Position numbers and translations under genes: made by a program. A stretch of 64,000 nucleotides of DNA from assembly GCF_050563535.1 (NCBI RefSeq), contig NZ_JBNXUO010000004.1, forward strand, positions 154,007 through 218,006, written 5' to 3'. Source of the stretch: Falsiroseomonas sp050563535 (GTDB lineage Bacteria > Pseudomonadota > Alphaproteobacteria > Acetobacterales > Acetobacteraceae). The notes below the pieces were generated by a model. The model was not told the origin of the DNA. It searched no databases and saw only the letters and a list, made by a program, of their open reading frames with translations. Shown in pieces: positions 35,286 to 43,664 of this stretch (positions are counted from its first letter, which is position 1; each line of letters opens with the position of its first letter).

Positions 35286-35574
35286 TCACGGCAGGCCTGC
35301 CACCTGATCCCCCGGTGCCTCCAGCGCCGCGTTGCGGGCGGCCGCCCGAGCCCGGCTGCGCCAGGTCGATCACCGCGCAGAGCAGGGGCGCCCGGCGGGC
35401 CCAACCCTGCTGCGGCGGCGGCAACTGCCCCAGGGCGAACAAGGCCTCATCGTCGAGCGAGACCGTCGCCGCCAGGCGCGGGCCGCCCACCCCCACATGG
35501 CGCTGCGCCACGTCCTCCCGTGCCGCCGCCCGGGGTGCAAGCAGGCAGAGGGCGGCGAGCACGATGCGCAGCAT
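35286..35574 (-). pseudogene. Frameshifted small secreted protein gene (possible)
   Basis: From ATG at 35574 there is a signal-peptide-like start (MLRIVLAALCLLAPRAAA), then a coherent mature part to LLCAVIDLAQ. From about 35360 downward the open frame drifts into codons with A or T in third position, whereas the frame shifted by one base reads RARAAARNAALEAPGDQVAGLP and stops at 35286 with normal GC-rich third positions. The span is 289 bases, one more than a multiple of three. I infer a one-base frameshift or a sequencing error; if neither, the intact frame runs on to overlap the next gene. Confidence 0.45.
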
Positions 35575-35698
35575 GGCGAGCCGATTTTCTGTCCACCGTA
35601 TACGTCGTGTCATTCCTTCGCTCACGCCCTGGCAATCCGGGAACTCTATTATACCTTCGATGCGGGTGCCCCGGGCCCGCGGGGGCAAGGGATGTCAG

Positions 35699-36388
35699 AT
35701 GGGTGCGGTGTTGGATCACGCTCGACGGCTCGCGGCGCTGGCCGTCGCGGTGCCCGCGCTGCTCGCGGCGGCGGAGCCCGGCGTCTGCACCGGGGAGGGG
35801 AACCCCTTCGTCGCCGCCCCCGGCTTCGGCGCCATGCACCCGCTGCCGGCCGGCGAGGCTGCGGCGCTCACCCGGCGGGAGGGCGCCGCGCTGCTGCTCC
35901 GGGCGGAGAATGCTGAGATCCGGCTGGAGGACACGCCCGCCTGCCTCCGCGGCCCGGACGAGCCCGACTGCGTCCGCCACCGCCTGGTCGCCGCCTTCGC
36001 CGACCCGCCAGGCTTCCTGGTGGAGCGCGGGCAGTACGAGCATGTCGACTTCCTCTGGGTGCATCGCGCGACGGGCCAAGTGGAGAGCCTCGCGGACCTG
36101 CCGCGCCTCTCGCCCGGTGGGCGCTGGATGCTCTCCGTCTCCACGTCCGACTACATGGGGCTGAACGGAATCGAGTTGTTCGACCTCGGCCGCGGTGACA
36201 TCCGCCGCGCTTTCCAGCACCTGCCGAGCCAGGGCGACGCCTTCGACTTCTTCAGCTTCTGGCGCTGGACGAAGGAGGAGGAGGCGCTGCTCTGCGCCTG
36301 GCGCGGCAGCCCACCTGCCATGACGGGACCGGAGCAGGTGGTGCTTCGCCGCGGCCCCTATGGCTGGCGGATCGAGACGCTGGACTGA
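35699..36388 (+). CDS. Secreted or periplasmic protein of unknown function
   Basis: A 229-residue protein with a signal-peptide-like N-terminus (LAALAVAVPALLAAAEPG). The mature protein has four early cysteines (C31 area, DTPACLR, EPDCVRH) that could form disulfides, and a C-terminal part rich in aromatic residues (FDFFSFWRWTKEEE). I recognise no domain. ATG at 35699 has AAGGGATG upstream. It is divergent from the probable pseudogene and runs toward the amidohydrolase gene. Confidence 0.6.
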   Translation: MGAVLDHARRLAALAVAVPALLAAAEPGVCTGEGNPFVAAPGFGAMHPLPAGEAAALTRREGAALLLRAENAEIRLEDTPACLRGPDEPDCVRHRLVAAFADPPGFLVERGQYEHVDFLWVHRATGQVESLADLPRLSPGGRWMLSVSTSDYMGLNGIELFDLGRGDIRRAFQHLPSQGDAFDFFSFWRWTKEEEALLCAWRGSPPAMTGPEQVVLRRGPYGWRIETLD

Positions 36389-36529
36389 CGCCGCTGGCAG
36401 GGCCGGGCATGCGGTATCCCTGCTCTCGCCCCACGCTGGCTCACCCCTCTCGGGCAGCGCGGGAAGGAAGCGGGCGGCGCGGCGGCGAGCGGCAGGTCCA
36501 CCGCCAGGCGCTTCACGTCGTATAGGTGG

Positions 36530-37918
36530 TCACGAATCGAGCGCCGACTTCCGGTGCTGGCGTGGCACGAAGCGGCCGGTGCCGGGCTTCGCCTTCACCT
36601 CCGCCCCGTCCCAGATCTGCGCGCCCCGCAGCCAGGTGGCGGCGACCCGCGCCTTCATCGCGCGGCCATGCCATGGCGACCAGCGCGCATCCTCCCGGTC
36701 CACGATCAGGCGTTCGTCGAAGACGAAGTCGCCCGTCTCGAGGATGCAGAAATCCGCATCGGCGCCGAGCCGGATGCCGCCCTTGCGCGGATTCAGGCCG
36801 TGGAAGCGGGCCGGCTCCTCGCTGCACATCCGGGCCATGACGGAAGCCGGCAGGCCCCGTTCCACCAGCAGGGTGTACATCAGCGGCGCGAAGCTCTGCA
36901 TGCCCGTCAGGCCGGCGCCGACCGCGAAGATGTCGCCCGCATATTCCTTCCGCGGCCGCGGCCAGGGCGCGTGGTCGGTCGAGACGTAGCTGACGATGCC
37001 GGCCCGCATCGCGCCCCACATCCGCTCCACCTCGGCCGCGGAGCGGAAGGGAGGGTTGCACTTGCCGAAGCCCTGGAGGCGGACGATGTCCTCCTCCGTC
37101 ATCGTCAGGTACTGGATGCAGGCCTCGCCCGAGCACTTCGCGCCCTGGCCGCGGTAGATCTGCGCCAGTTCGAACCCGCGCGCGAGGGAGGAGTGGGCGA
37201 TGTGGACATGCGCCCCCGTCTCCAGCGCCATCTCGAAGATCTCGAGGTCTGCCATCGTCTCGGTGATCGGCGGGCGGGTGCGGCAATGCCAGATGGGGGA
37301 GGTGTTGCCCGCGGCCTTCGCGGCCTCGGTCAGCTTCACCACCAGTTCCTGGTCCTCGTTGTGGACGGCGGCCATCAGGCCGGTGGTCGCGATCTCGGCG
37401 AAGGCGGCCAGCATGGTCGGGTGGTCGATGCGCGGGAAGCGGTGGGCGTCGTATTCGTAGGTGGAGACCTTGAAGGCGCTGGCCCCGGCTTCCGCGATGG
37501 CCGCGATCTCGTCGAGCCCGCCATCCTTCCGGATGGTGCCGTAGAGCGCCATGTCCACATGGCTCAGCCGGTGCACATGCTCCACCTTGTCGCGGAACAG
37601 CGCGGCGGAGGTCACGGGGTCCGGTACGTCATAGGGCATGTCGCAGACGGTGGTGACGCCACCGGCCGCGGCCGACGCCGTCGCACCCTCGATCCCCGGC
37701 CAGCCGGTGGAGGAGGAGGTATGCATGTGCCCATCCACCAGGCCGGGCATGACCAGCCGGCCGGCATGGTCCGCGACCTGCTTCGCGGGCGGCGGAGCGC
37801 CTTCGCCGATCGCCGCGATGGTCTCGCCCCGCACCGCCACGTAGCCGCCCGCGACGATACGGTCGGACAGCACGATGTCCCCGGTGAGGACGAGGTCATA
37901 GGGCTGGGCGTCGGACAT
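36530..37918 (-). CDS. Allantoinase/hydantoinase-like cyclic amidohydrolase
   Basis: A 462-residue binuclear-metal amidohydrolase that opens cyclic amides such as allantoin, dihydropyrimidines or hydantoins. All site residues are visible: H64 and H66 (DGHMHT), carboxylated K150 (SAFKVS), H186 (AVHNED), H242 (HIAHSS) and D315 (VSTDHAPW). It opens with YDLVLTGDIVL and the PGLVDGHMH strand. DGHMH and STDHAPW with NPPFR favour the allantoinase/hydantoinase branch. It lies 33 bases downstream of the LysR gene on the same strand. Together with the carbamoylases and racemase it would complete hydantoin-to-amino-acid conversion. Confidence 0.85.
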   Translation of the reverse strand: MSDAQPYDLVLTGDIVLSDRIVAGGYVAVRGETIAAIGEGAPPPAKQVADHAGRLVMPGLVDGHMHTSSSTGWPGIEGATASAAAGGVTTVCDMPYDVPDPVTSAALFRDKVEHVHRLSHVDMALYGTIRKDGGLDEIAAIAEAGASAFKVSTYEYDAHRFPRIDHPTMLAAFAEIATTGLMAAVHNEDQELVVKLTEAAKAAGNTSPIWHCRTRPPITETMADLEIFEMALETGAHVHIAHSSLARGFELAQIYRGQGAKCSGEACIQYLTMTEEDIVRLQGFGKCNPPFRSAAEVERMWGAMRAGIVSYVSTDHAPWPRPRKEYAGDIFAVGAGLTGMQSFAPLMYTLLVERGLPASVMARMCSEEPARFHGLNPRKGGIRLGADADFCILETGDFVFDERLIVDREDARWSPWHGRAMKARVAATWLRGAQIWDGAEVKAKPGTGRFVPRQHRKSALDS

Positions 37919-37951
37919 GCGGGTCCCCTCGGCGGTGATGCGGACGGGAGG

Positions 37952-38875
37952 CTAGGCGCTGTCGGGCGTGGCGCCAACCGGGGTGGCGAAGACGCGCCCG
38001 GCGAGTTCGAGGGCAAGCCGCGTCGTCCCGCTCTCCCGCTCGGCGTTCCAGGCCAGCGCGACGCCGACGGCGTGGATCGGGCCTTCGAGATCGCGGAACG
38101 CGACGCCGGGCGGGCGCAGCCGCGCCATGCCGGTGCTGACCAGCGCAACGCCGAGGCCGGCGGCGACGAAGCCGAGCTGCGCCATCGCGCTGCCCACTTC
38201 CCGCGTCACGCGCGGCGCGAAGCCCGCGGCGTGGCAGGCGGCGACCATCGCATCGGAATAGGCGGGGCTGATCGCGCGCGGCAGGACCAGCATCGGCTCA
38301 TCCGCCAGCGCCGCGAGCGGCAGGGGGCCGGCGCCATCCGCCAGCCGGTGGCCGACCGGCAGCGCGGCCGCCAGCACGTCCCGCCCCAGCGCGCGCAGCC
38401 GCACCGGGTGGCGGTCCCGGTCGAGCCGCACGAGGGCGAGGTCCACCTCGCCCCGCCGCAGCGCCTCCACCGCATCGGCCGTGTCCATCTCCCGCACCGA
38501 GATCGCGGCGTCCGGACGCGCGGCCTGCAGCGCGCGCACCAGCGGGGGCAGGTGGTCGAACAGGGCGGAGGTGACGCAGGCCAGCATCATCGGCGCGTGG
38601 CGCCCGGCCCGCAGCTCCCGCGCCAGCGTCTCGATCTGGCCCGCGCCTTCGGCCAGGCGCCGCGCCAGCGGCAGCAGCGCCTCGCCCTCCCGCGTCGGGC
38701 GCGCGCCCTTGCCGCTGCGCTCCAGCAGCTTCACGCCCAGCTCCCGCTCCAGCGCCTGGATCTGCGCCGTCAGCGGCGGCTGCGAGATGCCGAGCCGCGC
38801 TGCGGCGCGGCCGAAATGCCCTTCCTCGGCCACGGCCAGGAAGTGGCCGAGGCGGCGCACCAGACGGAGGTCCAT
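37952..38875 (-). CDS. LysR-family transcriptional regulator
   Basis: A 307-residue LysR regulator. The winged HTH is residues 1-60 (RRLGHFLAVAEEGHFGRAAARLGIS, QPPLTAQIQALERELG), followed by the substrate-binding domain with LPPLVRALQAARPDAAI and GLGVALVSTGMARL. The product lies divergently from prpD and directly upstream of the amidohydrolase, so it may control either or both. A T-N11-A dyad in the divergent intergenic space is a candidate binding site. Inducer unknown. Confidence 0.88.
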   Translation of the reverse strand: MDLRLVRRLGHFLAVAEEGHFGRAAARLGISQPPLTAQIQALERELGVKLLERSGKGARPTREGEALLPLARRLAEGAGQIETLARELRAGRHAPMMLACVTSALFDHLPPLVRALQAARPDAAISVREMDTADAVEALRRGEVDLALVRLDRDRHPVRLRALGRDVLAAALPVGHRLADGAGPLPLAALADEPMLVLPRAISPAYSDAMVAACHAAGFAPRVTREVGSAMAQLGFVAAGLGVALVSTGMARLRPPGVAFRDLEGPIHAVGVALAWNAERESGTTRLALELAGRVFATPVGATPDSA

Positions 38876-38903
38876 CCGAAAACAGTATCGCGCAGCAAGC
38901 CCA

Positions 38904-38918
38904 ATCGGAATGGACGAT
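38904..38918. promoter_or_regulatory. Candidate LysR-type binding box
   Basis: ATCGGAATGGACGAT has ATCG and CGAT arms around seven bases and fits the T-N11-A rule. It sits between the divergent LysR gene (start 38875) and prpD (start 38983), where autoregulatory sites usually lie. Confidence 0.45.
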
Positions 38919-38982
38919 CACGCGCAACGGGTCCAAAAACCGATCCGTCCCGCCACACGGCAACGGAAAGAAAGGGGCTCAA

Positions 38983-40524
38983 GTGAAGCTGCATCCCGTG
39001 AAGGTCCACCCGTCCAAGGCGCTGCTGAAGCGAGAGGACCAGCTGGCCTGGAAGATGGCCGCGGTCGCGGTGGACAAGGTCGCCGTCCAGAAGGACGTGC
39101 AGGCGATGATCATCAACCGGGTGATCGACAACGCCTCCGTCGCCATCGCCGCCATCAACCGCCGCCCCGTCGTCTCCGCCCGCGGCATGGCGCTGGGCCA
39201 CGCGAAGAAGACCGGGGGCGCGTCCGTCTTCGGCGTGAAGGCGGCCACCACCGTCTCCCCCGAATGGGCGGCCTGGGCGAACGGCACGGCGGTGCGCGAG
39301 CTCGACATGCACGACACCTTCCTCGCCGCCGACTATTCCCACCCCGGCGACAACATCCCGCCGATCCTGGCGGTGGCGCAGGCGATGGGCCGGTCCGGCA
39401 AGGACCTGCTGCGCGGCCTTGCCACGGGGTACGAGCTGCACATCAACCTGGTGCGTGCGATCTGCCTGCATGAGCACAAGGTGGACCACATCGCCCATCT
39501 CTGCCCCGCCGCGGCCGCCGGCATCGGCACGCTGCTCGGCCTGAAGCAGGAAGTGGTGTTCCAGTCCATCCAGCAGGCGCTGCACACCTCCGTCTCCTTC
39601 CGCCAGTCCCGCAAGGGCGAGATCTCGTCCTGGAAGGCCTATGCCCCCGCCCATGCCGGCAAGCTCGCGGTGGAGGCGGTGGACCGCTGCATGCGCGGCG
39701 AGGGCGCGCCGAGCCCGATCTACGAGGGCGAGGACAGCGTCATCGCCTGGGTGCTGTCGGGCCGGACGCAGGCCGACAGCAAGGGCCGCAGCACCGTCTA
39801 CGACCCCGTCTACTACGAGGTGCCGCTGCCCGAGGCCGGCGAGCCGAAGCGCGCCATCATGGACAGCTACACCAAGGAACACTCGGCCGAGTACCAGTCC
39901 CAGGCGCTGATCGACCTGGCCTTCCGCATGCGGGAGAGGATCACGGACTGGGACGCGATCGAGAAGATCACGATCCACACCAGCCACCACACCCACTACG
40001 TCATCGGCACCGGCGCGAACGATCCGCAGAAGATGGACCCCAAGGCCAGCCGCGAAACGCTGGACCATTCCATCATGTACATCTTCGCCGTCGCCCTGCA
40101 GGACGGCCGCTGGCACCATGTGGACAGCTACGCCCCGAAGCGCGCCGGCCGCCCCGACACGGTCCGGCTGTGGCAGAAGATCGAGACGCGGGAGGACCCG
40201 GAATGGACGCGCCGGTACCACTCCCGCGACCCGGAGGAGCTGTCCTTCGGCGGCCGGGTCGAGATCCTGATGAAGGACGGCTCGACCCTGGTGGATGAGC
40301 TGGGCGTGGCGAACGCCCATCCGAACGGCGCGCGCCCCTTCGCGCGGGCGCAGTACATCCACAAGTTCCGCACCCTGACCGACGGGATCATCACCGCGCG
40401 GGAGCAGAACCGCTTCCTCGACGCGGCGGAGAACCTGGCGAGCCTGCCCGCCGGGGAGCTGCACCTGCTGAACGTGGCGCTGCCCGCGGGCACGCTGCTG
40501 GACAGCAAGCCCGGGATCTTCTGA
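38983..40524 (+). CDS. prpD: MmgE/PrpD family, probable 2-methylcitrate dehydratase
   Basis: PrpD dehydrates 2-methylcitrate to 2-methyl-cis-aconitate in propionyl-CoA breakdown. The 513-residue product shows the family blocks: INRVIDNASVAIAAINRRP, NGTAVRELDMHDTF with YSHPGDNIPP, and HLCPAAAAGIGTLLGL. The length agrees with the PrpD group (about 480-515) rather than shorter MmgE homologues. A GTG start at 38983 follows AAAGGGGC. Immediately downstream is the citrate/methylcitrate synthase gene. The methylisocitrate lyase (prpB) gene is not in the window. MmgE/PrpD members also include other lyases, so assignment rests partly on context. Confidence 0.82.
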   Translation: MKLHPVKVHPSKALLKREDQLAWKMAAVAVDKVAVQKDVQAMIINRVIDNASVAIAAINRRPVVSARGMALGHAKKTGGASVFGVKAATTVSPEWAAWANGTAVRELDMHDTFLAADYSHPGDNIPPILAVAQAMGRSGKDLLRGLATGYELHINLVRAICLHEHKVDHIAHLCPAAAAGIGTLLGLKQEVVFQSIQQALHTSVSFRQSRKGEISSWKAYAPAHAGKLAVEAVDRCMRGEGAPSPIYEGEDSVIAWVLSGRTQADSKGRSTVYDPVYYEVPLPEAGEPKRAIMDSYTKEHSAEYQSQALIDLAFRMRERITDWDAIEKITIHTSHHTHYVIGTGANDPQKMDPKASRETLDHSIMYIFAVALQDGRWHHVDSYAPKRAGRPDTVRLWQKIETREDPEWTRRYHSRDPEELSFGGRVEILMKDGSTLVDELGVANAHPNGARPFARAQYIHKFRTLTDGIITAREQNRFLDAAENLASLPAGELHLLNVALPAGTLLDSKPGIF

Positions 40525-40696
40525 ACCCTCCCCACGACAACGCCGCGCGTTGCCGTGGGGCCCCGGGGGCGACGAGCCTCCGCGGCCGGCCTGTCCTTTC
40601 GCGGCGAAGCCGCGGGAGGGCACCGCGCGGCGGGGGACCGGCCCGACCGCGGCCCAGGGCGGTGCGTCAGCGGCCCAGAGCAAGGGATCGCCACAC

Positions 40697-41833
40697 ATGA
40701 GCGAACAGCAGCCCACGATCTACAAGGGCCTCGTCGGCGTCTACGCCGATGTCTCCGCCGTCTCCAAGGTGATGCCGGAGACCAACAGCCTCACCTACCG
40801 GGGCTACGCCGTGCAGGACCTGTGCGAGGAGGCGTCCTTCGAGGAGGTCGCCTATCTCCTGTGGCACGGGGAACTGCCGACCGCGGCGCAGCTGAGGGCC
40901 TTCCAGGCCGAGGAACGGGCCAACCGCGCGCTGTCGCCGGCGCTGATGCGGGTGATCCGGGAATTCCCGAAGGACGCGCACCCGATGGATGCGGTGCGCA
41001 CCGCCGTGTCCTTCATGGGCATGGAGGACCCGGAGGCGGCCGATGTCTCCGACGCCGCGCAGCGGCGGAAGGCGATGCGGCTGCTGGCCCGGCTGCCGAC
41101 GGCGGTGGCCGCGGCCAACCGGCTGTCGAAGGGGCTGGAGCCGATCGAGCCCGACGCCTCGCTGCCCTATTGCGAGAACTTCTTCCACCTGGTCTTCGGC
41201 AAGGTGCCGCAGCCCGAGGTCATCAAGTCCTTCGACGTCTCGATGATCCTCTACGCCGAGCACACCTTCAACGCCTCCACCTTCACCGCCCGGACCGTCA
41301 CCTCCACCGGGGCGGACATCCACGGCGCGATCACCGCCGGCATCGCCGCGCTGAAGGGTCCGCTGCATGGCGGCGCGAACGAGGCGGTGATGCACATGCT
41401 GAAGGAGATCGGCAGCCCCGAGGCGGCGGAGGACTGGCTTGAGGGCAAGTTCGACCACAAGGCGCTCGTCATGGGCTTCGGCCACCGGGTGTACAAGAGC
41501 GGCGACAGCCGCGTGCCCACCATGACCAAGTATGCCGAGAAGATGGCCGAGGTGGTCGGCGACCGCCGCTGGATGGAGACGTCCCGCGTGCTGGCGGCGA
41601 AGATGCTGCGGGTGAAGAACATCCACCCGAACCTCGATTTCCCGGCGGGGCCCGCGTACTACCTCATGGGCTTCGACATCCCGATGTTCACGCCGATCTT
41701 CGTCTGCTCCCGCATCACCGGCTGGGCGGCGCATGTGTTCGAGCAGGCGGCCGACAACCGGCTGATCCGCCCGCTCTCGGTCTACACGGGCGAGGCGCAG
41801 CGCCCGGTGGTGCCGCTGGCCAGGCGCGGCTGA
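40697..41833 (+). CDS. prpC: 2-methylcitrate synthase / citrate synthase II
   Basis: Condenses propionyl-CoA (or acetyl-CoA) with oxaloacetate. The 378-residue chain has the shorter length of PrpC/CitZ-type enzymes. Catalytic H224 (GPLHGGANE), H263 (GFGHRVYK) and D314 (NLDFPAG) are in place, with HTFNASTFTAR as the conserved pocket helix. ATG at 40697 is 172 bases after prpD; the gap has no strong promoter. A strong hairpin follows the stop. Placement beside prpD favours the methylcitrate role. Confidence 0.85.
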   Translation: MSEQQPTIYKGLVGVYADVSAVSKVMPETNSLTYRGYAVQDLCEEASFEEVAYLLWHGELPTAAQLRAFQAEERANRALSPALMRVIREFPKDAHPMDAVRTAVSFMGMEDPEAADVSDAAQRRKAMRLLARLPTAVAAANRLSKGLEPIEPDASLPYCENFFHLVFGKVPQPEVIKSFDVSMILYAEHTFNASTFTARTVTSTGADIHGAITAGIAALKGPLHGGANEAVMHMLKEIGSPEAAEDWLEGKFDHKALVMGFGHRVYKSGDSRVPTMTKYAEKMAEVVGDRRWMETSRVLAAKMLRVKNIHPNLDFPAGPAYYLMGFDIPMFTPIFVCSRITGWAAHVFEQAADNRLIRPLSVYTGEAQRPVVPLARRG

Positions 41834-41845
41834 CACGGGCCGCTT

Positions 41846-41882
41846 GCTCCGCATCGGCGCCGCGCACGCGCCGATGCGGAGC
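41846..41882 (+). terminator. Strong hairpin terminator after prpC
   Basis: GCTCCGCATCGGCGC (41846-41860) pairs perfectly over 15 bases with 41868-41882 around a seven-base loop, 12 bases after the prpC stop. No T run follows. Termination of the prpDC transcript is inferred. Confidence 0.6.
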
Positions 41883-42491
41883 CCTCGCGTGACGCGGCGA
41901 CCACAGGCACGCATCAAGCCGTGCGGAGATTCATCGTCGCGCGCGTCGCAAGTGCGATTCCGTTTGACAGCACGGTTGTGAATCGAGGACGGATGCTGTC
42001 GCACGCATTCGCTTGACGCGATTCGCGCGCCGCGGATCGAAGCGGACGGGACATCGACGCACACGGCACCGCGCCAGCACGGCGCGATGTTACGGCGGAG
42101 ACGACGTCGGCAGGCACGGGGCGACGCGCAGCGCGGCAGCGGAGCGGCGCAGCAGGTAAGGACGGTCCATTGACCGCAGGGCTCGGGGAGGGGGGCGGCA
42201 CCAGCCGGCCATCCTCCGTCACACCGCCGCAGCGCGCCCGCATGGCACGCGGCATCGGCGGGAGAGAGGCCGGACGGCGCGACGCCTGGCAGCACGCCAC
42301 GCGCCCCGCGCCCACGACCGGCGACTGCGGCGACTGGACTGCGGCCACGGCGACCAGGCGCGACACGGGATCCGCGCCGACCGCCGCAGCCGCGCGGCCT
42401 CGTCTGCTCCGCGGTCGCGGCGCCCCTTCTACGGCGCATGCCTGCCGCCACCGGAACACGCTCACCCCGATCGCACGGAGATCCTGACGAC
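41883..42491. other. Long gene-free region upstream of the histone-like gene
   Basis: No convincing coding frame: the open frames here are rich in Arg/Thr/Ser with poor codon bias. A perfect -35 hexamer TTGACA is at 41964-41969 and TTGACG at 42014-42019 region, but no good -10 partner is evident at the right distance. GCGATTC occurs twice (near 41954 and 42020). The stretch is the largest non-coding space in the window and may hold the promoter and leader of the histone-like gene or an unannotated RNA. Confidence 0.45.
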
Positions 42492-43046
42492 ATGACCGAC
42501 ACCATCGAAACCCCCGAGACCGAGACCGCCGAGCCGCGCGCCCAGGCGATGGCGATGGCCGCCGCGCGCAAGACGGCGAAGAAGCCGGCCGCGAAGAAGG
42601 CCGCGCCGAAGAAGGCCGCCGCCAGCAAGGCCGCGCCGAAGCGCGCTGCCGCGAAGAAGCCGGCCGCGAAGAAGGCTGCGCCGAAGAAGGCCGCCGCCAG
42701 CAAGGCCGCGCCGAAGCGCGCCGCCGCGAAGAAGGCCGCGCCGAAGCGCGCTGCCGCCGCCAAGGCCGCGCCGAAGAAGGCCGCCGCCGGCAAGGCCGCG
42801 CCGAAGCGCGCCGCCGCGAAGAAGGCCGCGCCGAAGAAGGCCGTGACCCGCAAGGCCGCGCCGAAGAAGGCCGCTGCCGCCAAGGCCGCGCCGAAGCGCG
42901 CCGCCGCGAAGCCGGCCGCGAAGAAGGCCACTTCCTCGGCCCGTTCGGAGGCCGCGAAGAAGGGCGCCGCGACGCGCGCGGCGAAGAAGGCCGCCGCCGC
43001 CGCCGCGGCTGCCGCGCCGGCGCCCGCCGCCGAAACCACCACCTGA
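42492..43046 (+). CDS. Histone H1-like Lys/Ala/Pro-repeat protein
   Basis: The 184-residue product is a eukaryotic H1/AlgP-like nucleoid protein. After an acidic N-terminal 16 residues (MTDTIETPETETAEP) nearly all residues are Lys, Ala, Pro and Arg. From residue 36 to 140 there are ten copies of a decapeptide KAAPK(K/R)AAAx, with an inserted KPAAK after the second. The C-terminal 25 residues are Ala-rich. It should bind DNA non-specifically through lysines. ATG at 42492 is favoured over an upstream in-frame ATG at 42438 by composition. A strong terminator follows. Confidence 0.85.
   Translation: MTDTIETPETETAEPRAQAMAMAAARKTAKKPAAKKAAPKKAAASKAAPKRAAAKKPAAKKAAPKKAAASKAAPKRAAAKKAAPKRAAAAKAAPKKAAAGKAAPKRAAAKKAAPKKAVTRKAAPKKAAAAKAAPKRAAAKPAAKKATSSARSEAAKKGAATRAAKKAAAAAAAAAPAPAAETTT
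42597..42911 (+). repeat. 30-base coding tandem repeat (ten copies)
   Basis: Ten 30-base units encode KAAPK(K/R)AAAx; a 15-base insert (KPAAK) lies between copies two and three. The first two units plus insert (75 bases) are duplicated almost exactly. Such arrays usually vary in copy number between strains by slippage or recombination. Confidence 0.75.
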
Positions 43047-43069
43047 CCAGCCCGCCGATCCCGGCGAGG

Positions 43070-43102
43070 GGGCGTCGTCCGCATCGCGGGCGACGCCCTT
43101 TT
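43070..43102 (+). terminator. Rho-independent terminator of the histone-like gene
   Basis: A 13-pair stem (43070-43082 with 43086-43098, one T-G wobble) with a three-base loop is followed directly by TTTT (43099-43102). This is the most typical intrinsic terminator in the window. Confidence 0.85.
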
Positions 43103-43158
43103 CGCATCCGCGCCTTACTGCCATTGCCGAAGGCGGGCGCGCGCGCATTGATCGCGCG

Positions 43159-43632
43159 ATGAACGAGACCCTCATACGTCCCCTTCCGCGCGACGAACGG
43201 CACCGTCTCGCCCCACTGCTCGGCCTCTATGCGGGGGAGATGCGCGCCACGCTGAACGGCGCCGCAGTCGCCACGCCCGAGGCGCAGGCCGCCCTGCTGG
43301 CGGAGCATCCGGCCGCCGAGGCGCTGCTGGCCGAGGATGCGGCGGGCGCGCCGCTCGGCTTCGCCATCCTGTTCGACCTGCCGGAGGTGGTTTTCGCGCG
43401 CCGCTGCGGCCATCTCGACGACCTGTTCGTCCGGCCGGAGGCGCGCGGCCGCGGCATCGCCCGCGCGCTGGTGGAGGCCGCCGTCGCGCTCGGCCGCGAA
43501 CGGGGGTGGAGCCACCTGCGCTGGATCGTGCCCGAAGCCGATGCGGGGGCGATCGCCCTCTACGAACGCATCGCCACCCGCGCCGACTGGCGCAGCTACG
43601 TCATCAGGATCGACCCCGCGGCCTCGCTGTAG
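43159..43632 (+). CDS. GNAT-family N-acetyltransferase
   Basis: A 157-residue acetyltransferase. Acetyl-CoA motif A is VRPEARGRGIARALVEAA (near 91-108), with LDDLFV as the preceding strand, and YERIATRADWRSYVIRI as motif B end. The N-terminus IRPLPRDERHRLAPLL is typical of GNATs that act on small molecules or proteins. ATG at 43159 is preceded by weak purine sequence. Substrate cannot be predicted. It is isolated, with terminators on both sides. Confidence 0.82.
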   Translation: MNETLIRPLPRDERHRLAPLLGLYAGEMRATLNGAAVATPEAQAALLAEHPAAEALLAEDAAGAPLGFAILFDLPEVVFARRCGHLDDLFVRPEARGRGIARALVEAAVALGRERGWSHLRWIVPEADAGAIALYERIATRADWRSYVIRIDPAASL

Positions 43633-43642
43633 GGATCACGCG

Positions 43643-43658
43643 CGGCACCGCGGTGCCG
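43643..43658. terminator. Palindrome between convergent genes
   Basis: CGGCACCG and CGGTGCCG form a perfect 16-base palindrome in the 32-base gap between the GNAT gene and otnC. With no loop or T run, bidirectional terminator function is tentative. Confidence 0.35.
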
Positions 43659-43664
43659 GCGGCG

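Noticed and set aside
42170..42487. Small plus-strand open frame before the histone-like gene
   Set aside because: The sequence is Arg/Thr/Ser/Gly low-complexity with atypical third-position bases, and I see no homologous feature.
42597..42911. 30-base repeat array considered as a CRISPR array
   Set aside because: Repeats are contiguous coding units with no unique spacers; they encode the decapeptide of a Lys/Ala-rich protein.
42462..43175. Gly/Leu/Arg-rich open frame opposite the histone-like gene
   Set aside because: It mirrors the Lys/Ala codon repeat of the plus-strand gene and has no independent start signal or typical codon bias.
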